64,000 nucleotides of DNA, taken from positions 124,001 through 188,000 of the forward strand of contig NZ_SOCP01000009.1 in the NCBI RefSeq assembly GCF_004364325.1. Reading direction: 5' to 3'. The translations under genes were made by a program, and so were the position numbers. The notes under the pieces were generated by a model. That model did not search any database and had not been told where the DNA came from. It was given only the letters and a program-made list of their open reading frames with translations. Shown here in pieces: positions 25,245 to 33,568 of this stretch. The DNA comes from Actinophytocola oryzae. GTDB taxonomy: Bacteria > Actinomycetota > Actinomycetes > Mycobacteriales > Pseudonocardiaceae. The number at the start of each line of letters is the position of its first letter. Within the stretch, counting starts at the first letter, position 1.

Positions 25245-25949
25245 TCACTTGGCACCGCCGGTGGCGAGCAGGGCACGCTGGTCGGCGGACTCGTCGACGA
25301 GCGAGCCGGTCGCGGTCTTCGTGTTGCCGGCGAACAGCTTCGGGTGGTGGGTCTGGAAACCGCCGATGACGAGGTCGTAGGGGAAGTCGTCGAACTCGCC
25401 GTGCCAGCGGACGAACTCCATGTGCTCGCGGCCCTTCTCGTCGTACGGGTGGTAGACCGCGTCCGAGGTGCCGTCGAAGTCGAGCGGCTTGATCTTGTAC
25501 AGCCTGCACAGCGTCTTGGTGAACACCGGCGTCGCCTTGAGCCACTTCCCGTCCAGGTACACCTGGGTGAGGCTGTGGAACCGGAACAGGTCGCCGCCGA
25601 CCAGCTCGCGCAGCCGGGGCGAGGCGAGGTGGTTGCGGACGTCGCCGTAGGTGACCCGACTCGGGATGCCGACCGCACGCAGCGTCGCCGCGTACACGAG
25701 CGCCTTGTGGATGCAGAAGCCGAAGCCGCGCTCGATGATCGAGCTGGCCTTCATGCCGTCGTGGGAGAGGTCGTTGCCGTACACCTCGTACCGCAGCCCA
25801 TCACGCACCGCGTAGTACAGCTTCACCGCGTCCTGCACCGGGTCGCCGCCCGAGCCGTCGAGGGTCTTGGCGACGAACGCGCGGACGGTGTCGGACTCGT
25901 AGTCCATGAACGGTGTCGGTCGTAGTAGTTCCTGCAGGTTCTCGGACAC
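25245..25949 (-). CDS. Transglutaminase-like protein
   Basis: 234 aa. Transglutaminase-core motif with nucleophile Cys in GFGFCIHKALVYAATLRAVG, then His in RFHSLTQVYLDGKW; the usual Asp follows as LKATPVF, a variant common in this subfamily. Homologues such as AdmF of andrimid biosynthesis use the Cys-His centre to form an amide between a carrier-bound acyl group and an amine. Given the carrier protein three genes upstream, an amide-forming or thioester-releasing role is a reasonable inference. Gap to the dehydrogenase gene is 17 bases. Confidence 0.8.
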   Translation of the reverse strand: MSENLQELLRPTPFMDYESDTVRAFVAKTLDGSGGDPVQDAVKLYYAVRDGLRYEVYGNDLSHDGMKASSIIERGFGFCIHKALVYAATLRAVGIPSRVTYGDVRNHLASPRLRELVGGDLFRFHSLTQVYLDGKWLKATPVFTKTLCRLYKIKPLDFDGTSDAVYHPYDEKGREHMEFVRWHGEFDDFPYDLVIGGFQTHHPKLFAGNTKTATGSLVDESADQRALLATGGAK

Positions 25950-25966
25950 GTTGATGTCCCTTTCGG

Positions 25967-27118
25967 TCAGCTCGTCGGCAGCTTGAGCATCGCGGCGATG
26001 CGGCTGCGCTGGATGTCGGACGTGCCCGAGTAGATGGTGCCGCCGACCGCGTTCCTGACGTCCTTCTCGAGGCCGTATTCGGCCATGTAGCCGTTGCCGC
26101 CGAACACGTTCACGGCGGCGATCGAGGTGGACAGGTTGGCCTCGCTCGCGACCAGCTTCGCGATCGCGAGGTCGGTGGTGATCGTCTCACCGCGCTGGAG
26201 CTTCTCCGCGGTGTCGTACAACCACTTCCGCGCCGACTCGGTCGCGATCTTCATGTCCACGATCCGGTTCTGCACGGACTGGTTCGCGCCGATCGGCCGC
26301 CCGAACTGGTGCCGTTCGTTGGCGTACTCGACACAGCGCTCCACCCGGTGCTGCATCTCGCCGGTGTTGATGACGAAGGAGAGGAGGATCTCCCACTTCA
26401 TCACGTGGTCGAGGATCAGGAACCCCATGCCGCGCCTGCCGATCACGTTGCCGTCCGGCACGAAGCAGTCGTCGAGGTAGATTTCGGCCATCGGCGAGGT
26501 CTTCAGCCCCATCTTCGCGATCGGCTGCCCGACCGAGAACCCGAGCGAGGACGTGTCGACGAGGAACGTGGTGATGCCGAGCGGTCCGCCCGCGGGGTCG
26601 GTGCGGGCGTAGACGACGACCACGTCCGCGATGGGTGCGTTGGAGATGAACGTCTTGCTGCCGGAGAGGACCCAGCCACCGTCGACCTTCTTCGCGGTGG
26701 TCCGCATCGCCAGGGCGTCGGAGCCGCTGCCCGGCTCGCTGATCGCGTGGGCGCCGATCAGCGAGCCGTCGCAGACGGCCGGTAGGTACCGGTCCTTCAG
26801 CTCCCTGGAACCGAAGCGCGCGAGCGGCACCCCGGTACTGACGATGTGGGTCGTCGTGGAGAAGAGCAGGCCGCCGTCACGGCAGCCCTGACCGAGTCCC
26901 TCCAGCACGAACATGGTCGTGACCAGGTCCTGCCCGAGCCCGCCCCACTCCTCCCCGAACGGGAGGCCCAGAATGCCCGAGCCACGCAGCGTCTTCCACG
27001 CGTCGTGGGAGAACTCGGCCCGGGCGTCACGCTCGATGTGGCCCTCGTTGATCGTCTCGCAGAAGGGCGCGAGTCCGTCACGCAGCTCCCGCTGCTCCTC
27101 GGTGCAGGTGAACACCAT
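25967..27118 (-). CDS. Acyl-CoA-dehydrogenase-fold enzyme, prolyl-carrier-protein oxidase type
   Basis: 383 aa FAD enzyme. ISEPGSGSD and GSKTFISNAPIADVVVVYAR are standard. The usual catalytic Glu of medium-chain enzymes (YEGT) is YSGTSDIQR here, so that base is absent; a Glu is instead found in DHVMKWEILLS, aligning with the helix-G base of isovaleryl-CoA dehydrogenase and of prolyl-PCP oxidases such as PltE, RedW and Bmp3. With a stand-alone adenylation domain and carrier protein in the same operon, oxidation of a carrier-bound cyclic amino acid (to pyrrole, for proline) is likely. Starts at the ATG at 27118; the open frame extends further but overlaps the next gene. Confidence 0.88.
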   Translation of the reverse strand: MVFTCTEEQRELRDGLAPFCETINEGHIERDARAEFSHDAWKTLRGSGILGLPFGEEWGGLGQDLVTTMFVLEGLGQGCRDGGLLFSTTTHIVSTGVPLARFGSRELKDRYLPAVCDGSLIGAHAISEPGSGSDALAMRTTAKKVDGGWVLSGSKTFISNAPIADVVVVYARTDPAGGPLGITTFLVDTSSLGFSVGQPIAKMGLKTSPMAEIYLDDCFVPDGNVIGRRGMGFLILDHVMKWEILLSFVINTGEMQHRVERCVEYANERHQFGRPIGANQSVQNRIVDMKIATESARKWLYDTAEKLQRGETITTDLAIAKLVASEANLSTSIAAVNVFGGNGYMAEYGLEKDVRNAVGGTIYSGTSDIQRSRIAAMLKLPTS

Positions 27119-27138
27119 GGTCGGAGACCTCGTTCCGT

Positions 27139-27513
27139 TCAGTAGGCCGACGAGACGGCGGCGTCGAGCGAATGCACCTCGTCGCCGCGAAGCGCCGGGG
27201 TGAACATGCAGATCAGCCGCAGGTCGGTGTGCGGCGCCGCGACGAGGTAGTGGGCGTCGTGCTGGTCGAGCGCGTACATCGTGCCCGGCGTGATCGGGTG
27301 GGAGTTGCCGTCCATGTCGACGACCTCGCCCTCGCCCTCGACGCAGTAGCACGCCTCGAGGTGGTTGCGGTACTCCAGCCGCGACTTGGTGCCCGCGTTC
27401 ACGGTGGTGTCGGTCAGCGTGTACCCCATGCCGTCCGACGCGGTCAGGAACCGTCGCGACAGACCGTTGCCCCACTCGACCGTCTTGACCTCGGAGATGC
27501 TGCGGATAATCAT
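27139..27513 (-). CDS. Ectoine-synthase-like cupin cyclase (EctC family)
   Basis: 124 aa, near the usual EctC length of about 130. Cupin with the EctC hallmarks NHLEACYCVEGEGEV, GTMYALDQHDAHYL; these hold the predicted iron ligands (Glu in HLEACYC, Tyr in MYALD, His in AHYLVA), all intact. EctC cyclises N-gamma-acetyl-diaminobutyrate to ectoine. No ectA, ectB or ectD is adjacent; it sits inside an adenylation/carrier-protein operon, suggesting cyclodehydration of another N-acylated diamino acid or a glutamine-like substrate. Salvage ectoine synthesis remains an alternative. Confidence 0.85.
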   Translation of the reverse strand: MIIRSISEVKTVEWGNGLSRRFLTASDGMGYTLTDTTVNAGTKSRLEYRNHLEACYCVEGEGEVVDMDGNSHPITPGTMYALDQHDAHYLVAAPHTDLRLICMFTPALRGDEVHSLDAAVSSAY

Positions 27514-27557
27514 CTCGGTACTCCTTTATCCTGTGGTGATCCCTTGTGTGGCGGGTG

Positions 27558-27803
27558 TTACGACTTCGCCGACGCGACCATCGCGTCGATGTTCTCGACC
27601 GTCCGGAAGTTGTCCGGGGACAGGTCGAGGTCCTCGACGGACACCTCGAACTCGGCCGCGATCCAGTCCACGACCCGCAGCAGCGCCAGGCTGTCGATGA
27701 CGCCGTTCTTCAGCAGGTCGTAGTCGGACTCGAGCTCGCTCTCGTGGACGTCCGGAAGGAACTCCGTGACGATGTACCTGGTGATCGTCTGCGCGTTGGA
27801 CAT
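27558..27803 (-). CDS. Stand-alone acyl/peptidyl carrier protein
   Basis: 81 aa. The phosphopantetheine site is LLKNGVIDSLALLRVVDW, Ser in DSL. The LSPDNFRTVENIDAMVA end matches carriers that accept proline for pyrrole formation. It lies 4 bases from the adenylation gene and 44 from the EctC gene. A phosphopantetheinyl transferase must come from elsewhere; none is in the window. Confidence 0.9.
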   Translation of the reverse strand: MSNAQTITRYIVTEFLPDVHESELESDYDLLKNGVIDSLALLRVVDWIAAEFEVSVEDLDLSPDNFRTVENIDAMVASAKS

Positions 27804-27807
27804 TCCG

Positions 27808-29238
27808 TTACCTCTTCTGGGAGTTGGCGACGAGGGTCTGTCGGTCGACCTTGCCGGTCGAGGTTCTCGGCAGTGGCTCCGATCCGATGTGGAGGGTCGA
27901 GGGGATCGCGGCGGGAGGCAGCCGCTCGGACAGGTACCTGCGCAGCGCCAGGCTGTTGAGCCTGCTGCCGTCGCGGCGGCGCACCACCACGTGCAGCCGC
28001 TTGCCCGCGTGTTCGTCGGGCACCGCCACCGCGGCCGCCTCGATCACGTCCTCCGCGGCGAGCAGCACCTCCTCCACGTGCTGCAGGTACACCTGCTGGC
28101 CGCGGACCTTCACCCGGAAGTCGGCCCGGCCCTCGAGGAAGTACTCGCCGTTCTCGTCGCGGCGGACGAGGTCGCCGCTGCGGAAGTACTGGTTTCCGTC
28201 GGCCCGCACGGGATGCGGTCCGAACGCGCCCGTCGCCGAGTCGTGGTAGCCGGCCGACTGGAACGGGGTCCGCACGACCAGCTCGCCGACACCGGGACCC
28301 GTGAGGATCTCGTTGTCCGCCACCAGGTCCGCGTGCACGCCGGGGAGCGGTTCGCCGAGGGGGAGCGCGCTGCGGCGCTCGTCTCCCACGCGGACCTCGT
28401 GGCGGAAGCTGTCGTTGGTCTCGGTGCAGCCGTAGATGTTGTGCAGGCGGGCGGCGGGGAACAGCGCGTGGAGCCTGCCGAGCCGCTCGGGGCTCGTCGC
28501 GTCGCCGGTGAAGATCACGTGTGCGACCGACGGCAGCGTGTGCGTGCCGCCGGCCGCTTCCGTGAGGAGCTGGTAGAACAGCGGCACCGCCTGCACGACA
28601 TGGGGGCGCGTCGTCTCGACGAGTGCGAGCAGCGCGTCGCAGTCGGCCGCGATCTCGGGGTTGACCAGCACGACGCAGCCGCCGTGGCGCAGTGTCGCCC
28701 AGATCTCGAACAGGCACAGGTCGAAGTTCAGCGGCGCGTAGTTGAGCACGCGGCGGCCAGGGCCGACGTCGAACACGTCGTGCGTCCACCGCGCGAACCG
28801 CTCGACGCTGTCCGAGTCGATCGGCACCAGCTTGGGCACCCCGGTCGAGCCGGACGTCGTGAGCATGAACGCGGTGTCCACTGTGGACGGCGCGGTGTCG
28901 CCGGTGGTGAACCGTGCCAGGTCGGCCTCGTCGACCACGGCGCGGGCGCCCGCCCGCTCGAACAGCGCCGTCAGGGTCTCGGCGGGCAGGGTGGGGGAGG
29001 GCAGCACGACCGTGCGGCCCGCCGCGAGGCAGCCGAGCACGAACGTGACCGCCTGCGCCGACTTCCTGGCCCGCACCCCGACCGGGCCGGCAGGCAGCGA
29101 GGCGAGCCCGGCCGCGGCGGCACGCATGCCCGCGGCCAGCTCGCCGTAGGTGACCACGGTCTCCCGCCAGATGAGCGCCGGAGCGTCCGGACTGGTGCCC
29201 GCGTGGCGGTCGACCGCGCCCGCGATGGTGTTCGTCAT
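27808..29238 (-). CDS. Stand-alone amino-acid adenylation enzyme
   Basis: 476 aa ANL-superfamily ligase without condensation or carrier domains. Core motifs: TTSGSTGVPKLVP (A3), NFDLCLFEIW (A4, with Asp at the position that binds the amino group in amino-acid activators), NIYGCTETNDS (A5), YFRSGDLVRRD (A7) and PRTSTGKVDRQ with the catalytic Lys (A10). The likely reaction is amino-acid adenylation and loading onto the carrier protein encoded next. Proline is the best guess from the dehydrogenase context, not from a decoded pocket. ATGA overlap with the cyclodeaminase-like gene. Confidence 0.88.
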   Translation of the reverse strand: MTNTIAGAVDRHAGTSPDAPALIWRETVVTYGELAAGMRAAAAGLASLPAGPVGVRARKSAQAVTFVLGCLAAGRTVVLPSPTLPAETLTALFERAGARAVVDEADLARFTTGDTAPSTVDTAFMLTTSGSTGVPKLVPIDSDSVERFARWTHDVFDVGPGRRVLNYAPLNFDLCLFEIWATLRHGGCVVLVNPEIAADCDALLALVETTRPHVVQAVPLFYQLLTEAAGGTHTLPSVAHVIFTGDATSPERLGRLHALFPAARLHNIYGCTETNDSFRHEVRVGDERRSALPLGEPLPGVHADLVADNEILTGPGVGELVVRTPFQSAGYHDSATGAFGPHPVRADGNQYFRSGDLVRRDENGEYFLEGRADFRVKVRGQQVYLQHVEEVLLAAEDVIEAAAVAVPDEHAGKRLHVVVRRRDGSRLNSLALRRYLSERLPPAAIPSTLHIGSEPLPRTSTGKVDRQTLVANSQKR

Positions 29239-30101
29239 GGCCACATGCCTCCTTGGTAGCCGTCCGTTCCGGGGAGCGCGCCCGCAGGCACGCCGAGTCC
29301 GTTGCGCAGTGCTGCCTGGTAGAGCTGGTGGGTGAGCCACAGCCCGCCCGCGTCGGTGCCGAGCAGGTCGACGAACAGCACGCCGTCGAGCGCGTCGCGG
29401 CCCGGGTGGGTGCCCGCGAGCACCTGCCCGAGGTCGGCGGTCCCCGGCGCGCTGCCGGGTAACAGCCGCCGGTCGTCGACGAAGACCTGGTCGACCCGCG
29501 CGTCCAGCGGGACCTCGTGCCCGGTGGCGTTGACGATCACCGCGCCCTGCGGCAGCTGCCAGCTCGCCCTGGGCTGTGGGCCGGCGAGCACCACGAGGTT
29601 GGCGCCGAACACCGCGTCGGCCCCGCACTTCGCGACCGTGAGCCCGATGCCCGCGCCGTCGAGCCACTCGACGAGGGACGAGGGCACCCGGCTCCTGCCG
29701 TCCGGCGCGTGCACCGCGACGTGGCTGACGCCCGGGACGTGCGTGGCGAGCGCGAGGATCTGCAGCCGCGCGGCGAGTCCCGAGCCGAGAACGCTGACGG
29801 TGACCACCTGCGGGCCGACGAACATCCTCGCCGCCGCCGCGGTGAGCGCCGCCCCGCGCACGGCCCGAAGCCCCGTCGTGGGGACGAGCATCCCTCCGCC
29901 GCTGTGCTCGCCGTAGAGCAGGGTGAGGTCGTCCCCGATGTTCCCGTGCAGGCGCCAGCCGCCGATGGCCCGTCGGCTGAGCGCCGCGTCGTTGTCGGCG
30001 ACCTCCTGCCAGAGCAGCTCGTCGACGACGGCGCGCGGCGCGTCGGCCCCGGTGAGTGCCTCGGGCAGCTCGTGGGCGCGCAGTCGTAACACGGTGCTCA
30101 T
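29235..30101 (-). CDS. Ornithine cyclodeaminase / mu-crystallin-like protein
   Basis: 288 aa, shorter than the usual 320-350. The NAD-binding Rossmann motif VTVSVLGSGLAARLQILA is clear, preceded by LTAAAARMFVGP and followed by AVIVNATGHEV. The N-terminal substrate-binding Lys and Arg region of ornithine cyclodeaminases is poorly conserved. Possible roles are making proline or a ring homologue for the adenylation enzyme, or an SbnB-type oxidative release of a diamino acid made with the TrpB-like enzyme. First gene of the operon; ATG at 30101 has a GAGG behind it. Confidence 0.8.
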   Translation of the reverse strand: MSTVLRLRAHELPEALTGADAPRAVVDELLWQEVADNDAALSRRAIGGWRLHGNIGDDLTLLYGEHSGGGMLVPTTGLRAVRGAALTAAAARMFVGPQVVTVSVLGSGLAARLQILALATHVPGVSHVAVHAPDGRSRVPSSLVEWLDGAGIGLTVAKCGADAVFGANLVVLAGPQPRASWQLPQGAVIVNATGHEVPLDARVDQVFVDDRRLLPGSAPGTADLGQVLAGTHPGRDALDGVLFVDLLGTDAGGLWLTHQLYQAALRNGLGVPAGALPGTDGYQGGMWP

Positions 30102-30237
30102 CTCGGGTTCCTCGGGTTCGTGGGTGCCATCGACGGGACCAACGGTCGCGCGCCGCGCTTCTGATCGGCTTCTCAACGGGTTCTGGAACCCGGCAGCGGA
30201 AAGGGAAGCGGGCGGGAAGCCGTCGAGAAGGACCGCG

Positions 30238-30260
30238 GTGTGCACTTGTCCCATGCACAC
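30238..30260. promoter_or_regulatory. Inverted repeat upstream of the operon
   Basis: GTGTGCA (30238-30244) and TGCACAC (30254-30260), 9 bases apart, about 140 bp upstream of the first operon gene and downstream of the regulator's hairpin. Candidate operator; no known protein assigned. Confidence 0.45.
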
Positions 30261-30310
30261 ACAGGACGACACCCACTGGCGCTAGCCGCGGCCCACCGCG
30301 CCGGCCTACC

Positions 30311-30363
30311 GCACTGAAGGACGCCTTCGTAACGCCCAGCGTTACGAAGGCGTCCTTCAGTGC
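30311..30363. terminator. Perfect 25-bp hairpin; dispersed repeat family member
   Basis: Arms 30311-30335 and 30339-30363 are perfect inverted repeats beginning GCACTGAAGGACGCCTTC, with a CCA loop. It follows the SARP-STAND stop codon by 13 bases and shares its stem with 6200-6250. Likely terminator. Confidence 0.8.
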
Positions 30364-30376
30364 GTCCAGGCGCCCG

Positions 30377-33300
30377 TCAGGCTGCCCTGTGGTCCGAACC
30401 GCGCCTGCCGGGCTCGTTCGGCACCGCGACCGTGCCGGCCGCGGACGAGTCCGCCCGGCCGTCGCGGGCCTGCGCCAGCAGAGCCGTCGCCCCGGCCTCC
30501 CAGGCCGACGACCTCAGGTCCGCGAACAGGCCCCGCGCGGCCTCCAGGTGGTCGATCGCGGCCGCGAAGTCCGTGCGCAGCAGGGCGATCTCGCCGAGGA
30601 CGTGGTTCGCCTTCGCCTCGACGACGCGTTCCCGCACCCGGGTCGCGAGGTCCAGCGCGTGTGCCAGCGTCGTCATCGCGTTGTCCACGCGGCCTTCCCG
30701 GTGGCGCAGGACGCCGAGTGCGTACAGGGCGTGTGTCTCGCCGATCTTGTCGCTGGCGTCCCGGACGATCCGCAGCACGGTGTGCAGCGACTCCCTGGCC
30801 CGGTCGAATTCGCCCGAGGTCAGGTACAGCTCGGCCAGCGTGTGCACGGCCTGGGCCTCCGCCCGCCTGCAGCCCTCCGCGCGGCAGATCGACAGGGCGT
30901 CGGTCAGCAGGACCCGTGCCCGCCCCAGGTCGTCGTTGTCCAGCCAGTACCTGGCCTGGTTGCGCAGGATGTGGGCCTCGCCGATCCGGTCGCCCACCGC
31001 GCGCATCGTCGCCAGCGCGATGTCGTACTTCGTCAGCATGCGGTCGTGCCTGCCGCAGAGGCCGTCGATGTGGGCGGCGTTGCGCAGTGCCAGCGCGCCG
31101 CCGTGCTCGTTGCCCGCCTCGGCGAACGCGTCCACGGCGTCGGCGAAGCACTGGTCGGCCTCGGCGAGGCGGGACTGGAACATGCACCACGTCCCCATCG
31201 AGTACCGCATCGCGCCGACGCCGTTGTGGTCGCCTGCCAGCACCGACGCCTCGTGGGCCAGCTCGGTGACGGACTTCCAGTCGTCGAAGTAGCCCTTCAC
31301 CTCGAACAGCGTGACGCAGGTCAGCGCGAGGTCCCAGCACTGCGCCACGAACCCCGTCCGCGCGGCCTGCCGCACCGCCGCCACCAGAGCGGCGCGTTCG
31401 GAGTCCCACCAGCCCAGTGCCGCGCCCGCGCCGATGTAGGACGACGGCGACGCGTCCGGCGGCTGCCACCTCGGCGCGGTGCTGTGGACGACCGTGTAGT
31501 CGCCGCCGTACTCCTCGCGGTGCGCGGCGTCGACGAGCGACAGCCAGCCGCCCAGCACCCGGCGCAGTGCCGCCTCGCTCTCGTACGGTGTGATCGAGTC
31601 GGCCAGCAGCTCTTTGGCGTACACGCGGACGAGGTCGTGCAGCCGGTAGCGCAGGTGCCGCGCCTCCGGGTACTCGACGGCGTCGAGCAGGCGGGCGTCG
31701 ACGAGGCTCTCCAGCACGTCCTCCGCGTCGCCGAGGGTCGCGTCGAGCAGGGCGGCCGCGGTCCACGCGTGCAGCTCCGGTGTTTCCACCAGCGCCAGCA
31801 GCCGGAAGAGCCTGCGTGCCTCGGGGCTCAGGTTCTCGAAGGTCAGCGCGATGCTCGACCGGAGGGTCCAGCTCCGGTGCGACAGCTCGTCGAGCCTGCG
31901 GCCCTCGTCGCGCAGGCGGTGGACGAGCCCGCCGATCCGCCAGTTCGGCCGCGACGCCAGCCGTGCGCCGCCGATGCGCAACGCGAGCGGCAGCCCCTCG
32001 CACAGCCGCACCAGCTCCTGCGCGTCGTCGACCTCCGCACGTACGCGCCGGTCGCCGACGATCCGGTTCAGCAGCGCGAGAGCCGTCTGCGTGTCGAGTG
32101 GGTCGAGGTCGACGTGGTACGCGCCGGGCAGGCTGCCGAGCCGGACCCGGCTGGTCATGATCACCGCGCAGCCGGGAGAGCCGGGGAGCAGCGGCAGCGC
32201 CTGGTCCTCGGTGCCCACGTCGTCCAGCACCACGAGCACGCGCTTGCCGGACAGCGTGCTGCGGTAGAGGGCCGCCCGCTCGTCGAGTGTCTCGGGCACC
32301 GCGCGGCCCGCGATGCCCAGCGCGCGCAGGAACCGTGCCACCTGGCCGGGTGGGCTGGTGTCCCGCAGGTCCGCGTACAGCTGGCCGTCGGGGAAGTGCT
32401 CGGCCAGCTCGTGTGCGACGCGGACCGCGAGGCTCGACTTGCCGACCCCGCCGCGCCCGGAGATCGCGACGACCGGCATGCCGTAGCCGCGTGCCCGCTC
32501 GGTCAGGAGGGCCACGATGTCGTCGACCTCGGCCTGCCGCCCGGTGAAGTCGGCGACGCTCGCGGGCATCTGCTTCGGCACGGTGACGACGACGGGCTCG
32601 GGTGCCGGCTCGGCGGGCGGGCTGTCGAGGTTCAGTGCCGGGTCGCGGTTGAGGATGGCCAGTTCCAGCTCGCGCAGTGCCTGCCCCGGCTCGACGCCGA
32701 TCTCCTCGATCAGCACGTCGCGGGCGTGCCGGTAGGCGTTGAGCGCCTCGGCGGAGCGGCCGGACCGGTACAGCGCGATCATGAGCAGCTCGTGGAGCCG
32801 TTCCCGCAGCGGGTGGTCGTTGACCAGGGCGTGCAGCTCCGAGACCAGCTGCTGGTGCTGGCCGAGCGCGAGGTCGAGCCGGACGCGCTCCTCGATGGCG
32901 GTGAGGCGCTGTTCGTCCAGTGCGGTCGCGCCTCGGCGGACGACCTCGCTGTCCACCCCGTCGAGGGCGGGCCCGCGCCACAGGGCGAGCGCGGTGCGCA
33001 GGGCGTCGACCGCGTCGGCGGTCCTGCCGGTGTCGGCCGCCTCCGTGGCGGTGGTCACCAGCCGGGCGAACGCCAGGGTGTCGACGTCGTCGGCGTGCAG
33101 CTCGAGCCGGTAGCCGGGCGGGACGGTCCTGATCGCGTCGGCGTGCCCGGCCTCGGCGAGCTGTTTGCGCAGCCCGGAGATGCAGACCTGGATCTGTCCC
33201 CGTGCGGTCTCCGGTGGTTCTTCACCCCACACGGCCGCGATCAGCCCGTCCATGGAGGTGACCCGTTCGACGTTGAGCCCCAGCGTCGCGAGCACCGTCC

Positions 33301-33382
33301 GCTGCCTCGGCCCGCCGATGTCCATCGACCGGCCGCCGGCCACGAGCTCGATCGGACCGAGAAGCCGTAGCACCAGTGCCAC
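30377..33382 (-). CDS. SARP-NB-ARC-TPR pathway regulator (AfsR-like)
   Basis: About 1001 aa. N-terminal OmpR-like winged helix (LRLLGPIELVAGG, ARGQIQVCISGLRKQL) plus BTAD (VEPGQALRELELAILNRDP) form the SARP DNA-binding unit, about 1-255. Then NB-ARC with Walker A ISGRGGVGKSSLAVRV, kinase-2 KRVLVVLDDVG and LPLALRIGGARL, and a TPR tail from about residue 600. GTG at 33382 is chosen because the SARP domain begins there; the open frame to 33541 is otherwise unlike. It lies codirectionally upstream of the 22-30 kb operon and is its probable activator. Confidence 0.88.
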   Translation of the reverse strand: MALVLRLLGPIELVAGGRSMDIGGPRQRTVLATLGLNVERVTSMDGLIAAVWGEEPPETARGQIQVCISGLRKQLAEAGHADAIRTVPPGYRLELHADDVDTLAFARLVTTATEAADTGRTADAVDALRTALALWRGPALDGVDSEVVRRGATALDEQRLTAIEERVRLDLALGQHQQLVSELHALVNDHPLRERLHELLMIALYRSGRSAEALNAYRHARDVLIEEIGVEPGQALRELELAILNRDPALNLDSPPAEPAPEPVVVTVPKQMPASVADFTGRQAEVDDIVALLTERARGYGMPVVAISGRGGVGKSSLAVRVAHELAEHFPDGQLYADLRDTSPPGQVARFLRALGIAGRAVPETLDERAALYRSTLSGKRVLVVLDDVGTEDQALPLLPGSPGCAVIMTSRVRLGSLPGAYHVDLDPLDTQTALALLNRIVGDRRVRAEVDDAQELVRLCEGLPLALRIGGARLASRPNWRIGGLVHRLRDEGRRLDELSHRSWTLRSSIALTFENLSPEARRLFRLLALVETPELHAWTAAALLDATLGDAEDVLESLVDARLLDAVEYPEARHLRYRLHDLVRVYAKELLADSITPYESEAALRRVLGGWLSLVDAAHREEYGGDYTVVHSTAPRWQPPDASPSSYIGAGAALGWWDSERAALVAAVRQAARTGFVAQCWDLALTCVTLFEVKGYFDDWKSVTELAHEASVLAGDHNGVGAMRYSMGTWCMFQSRLAEADQCFADAVDAFAEAGNEHGGALALRNAAHIDGLCGRHDRMLTKYDIALATMRAVGDRIGEAHILRNQARYWLDNDDLGRARVLLTDALSICRAEGCRRAEAQAVHTLAELYLTSGEFDRARESLHTVLRIVRDASDKIGETHALYALGVLRHREGRVDNAMTTLAHALDLATRVRERVVEAKANHVLGEIALLRTDFAAAIDHLEAARGLFADLRSSAWEAGATALLAQARDGRADSSAAGTVAVPNEPGRRGSDHRAA

Positions 33383-33568
33383 CCCAGTCCCCGATATTCG
33401 TAGCGATCTTCCCCAGAGCTGAGGGTCGGATGACCCCTCTGGATCATCACCCGTGTCGCGCGTCGCGGAAACCCTTGGGACACAGTGTCTCGCGGGATGC
33501 GAGAGCGGGGTTACCCCTCGATGGGCAGCGAAGTTCCTCAAGGCGAACGGGTTTCACTTCGGCGCGGA

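Noticed and set aside
27139..27513. EctC-like gene as part of an ectoine osmolyte operon
   Set aside because: No ectA, ectB or ectD nearby; neighbours are carrier-protein biosynthetic genes.
30056..33370. 1104-codon + strand frame opposite the SARP-STAND gene
   Set aside because: Same reason: shadow of a real gene.
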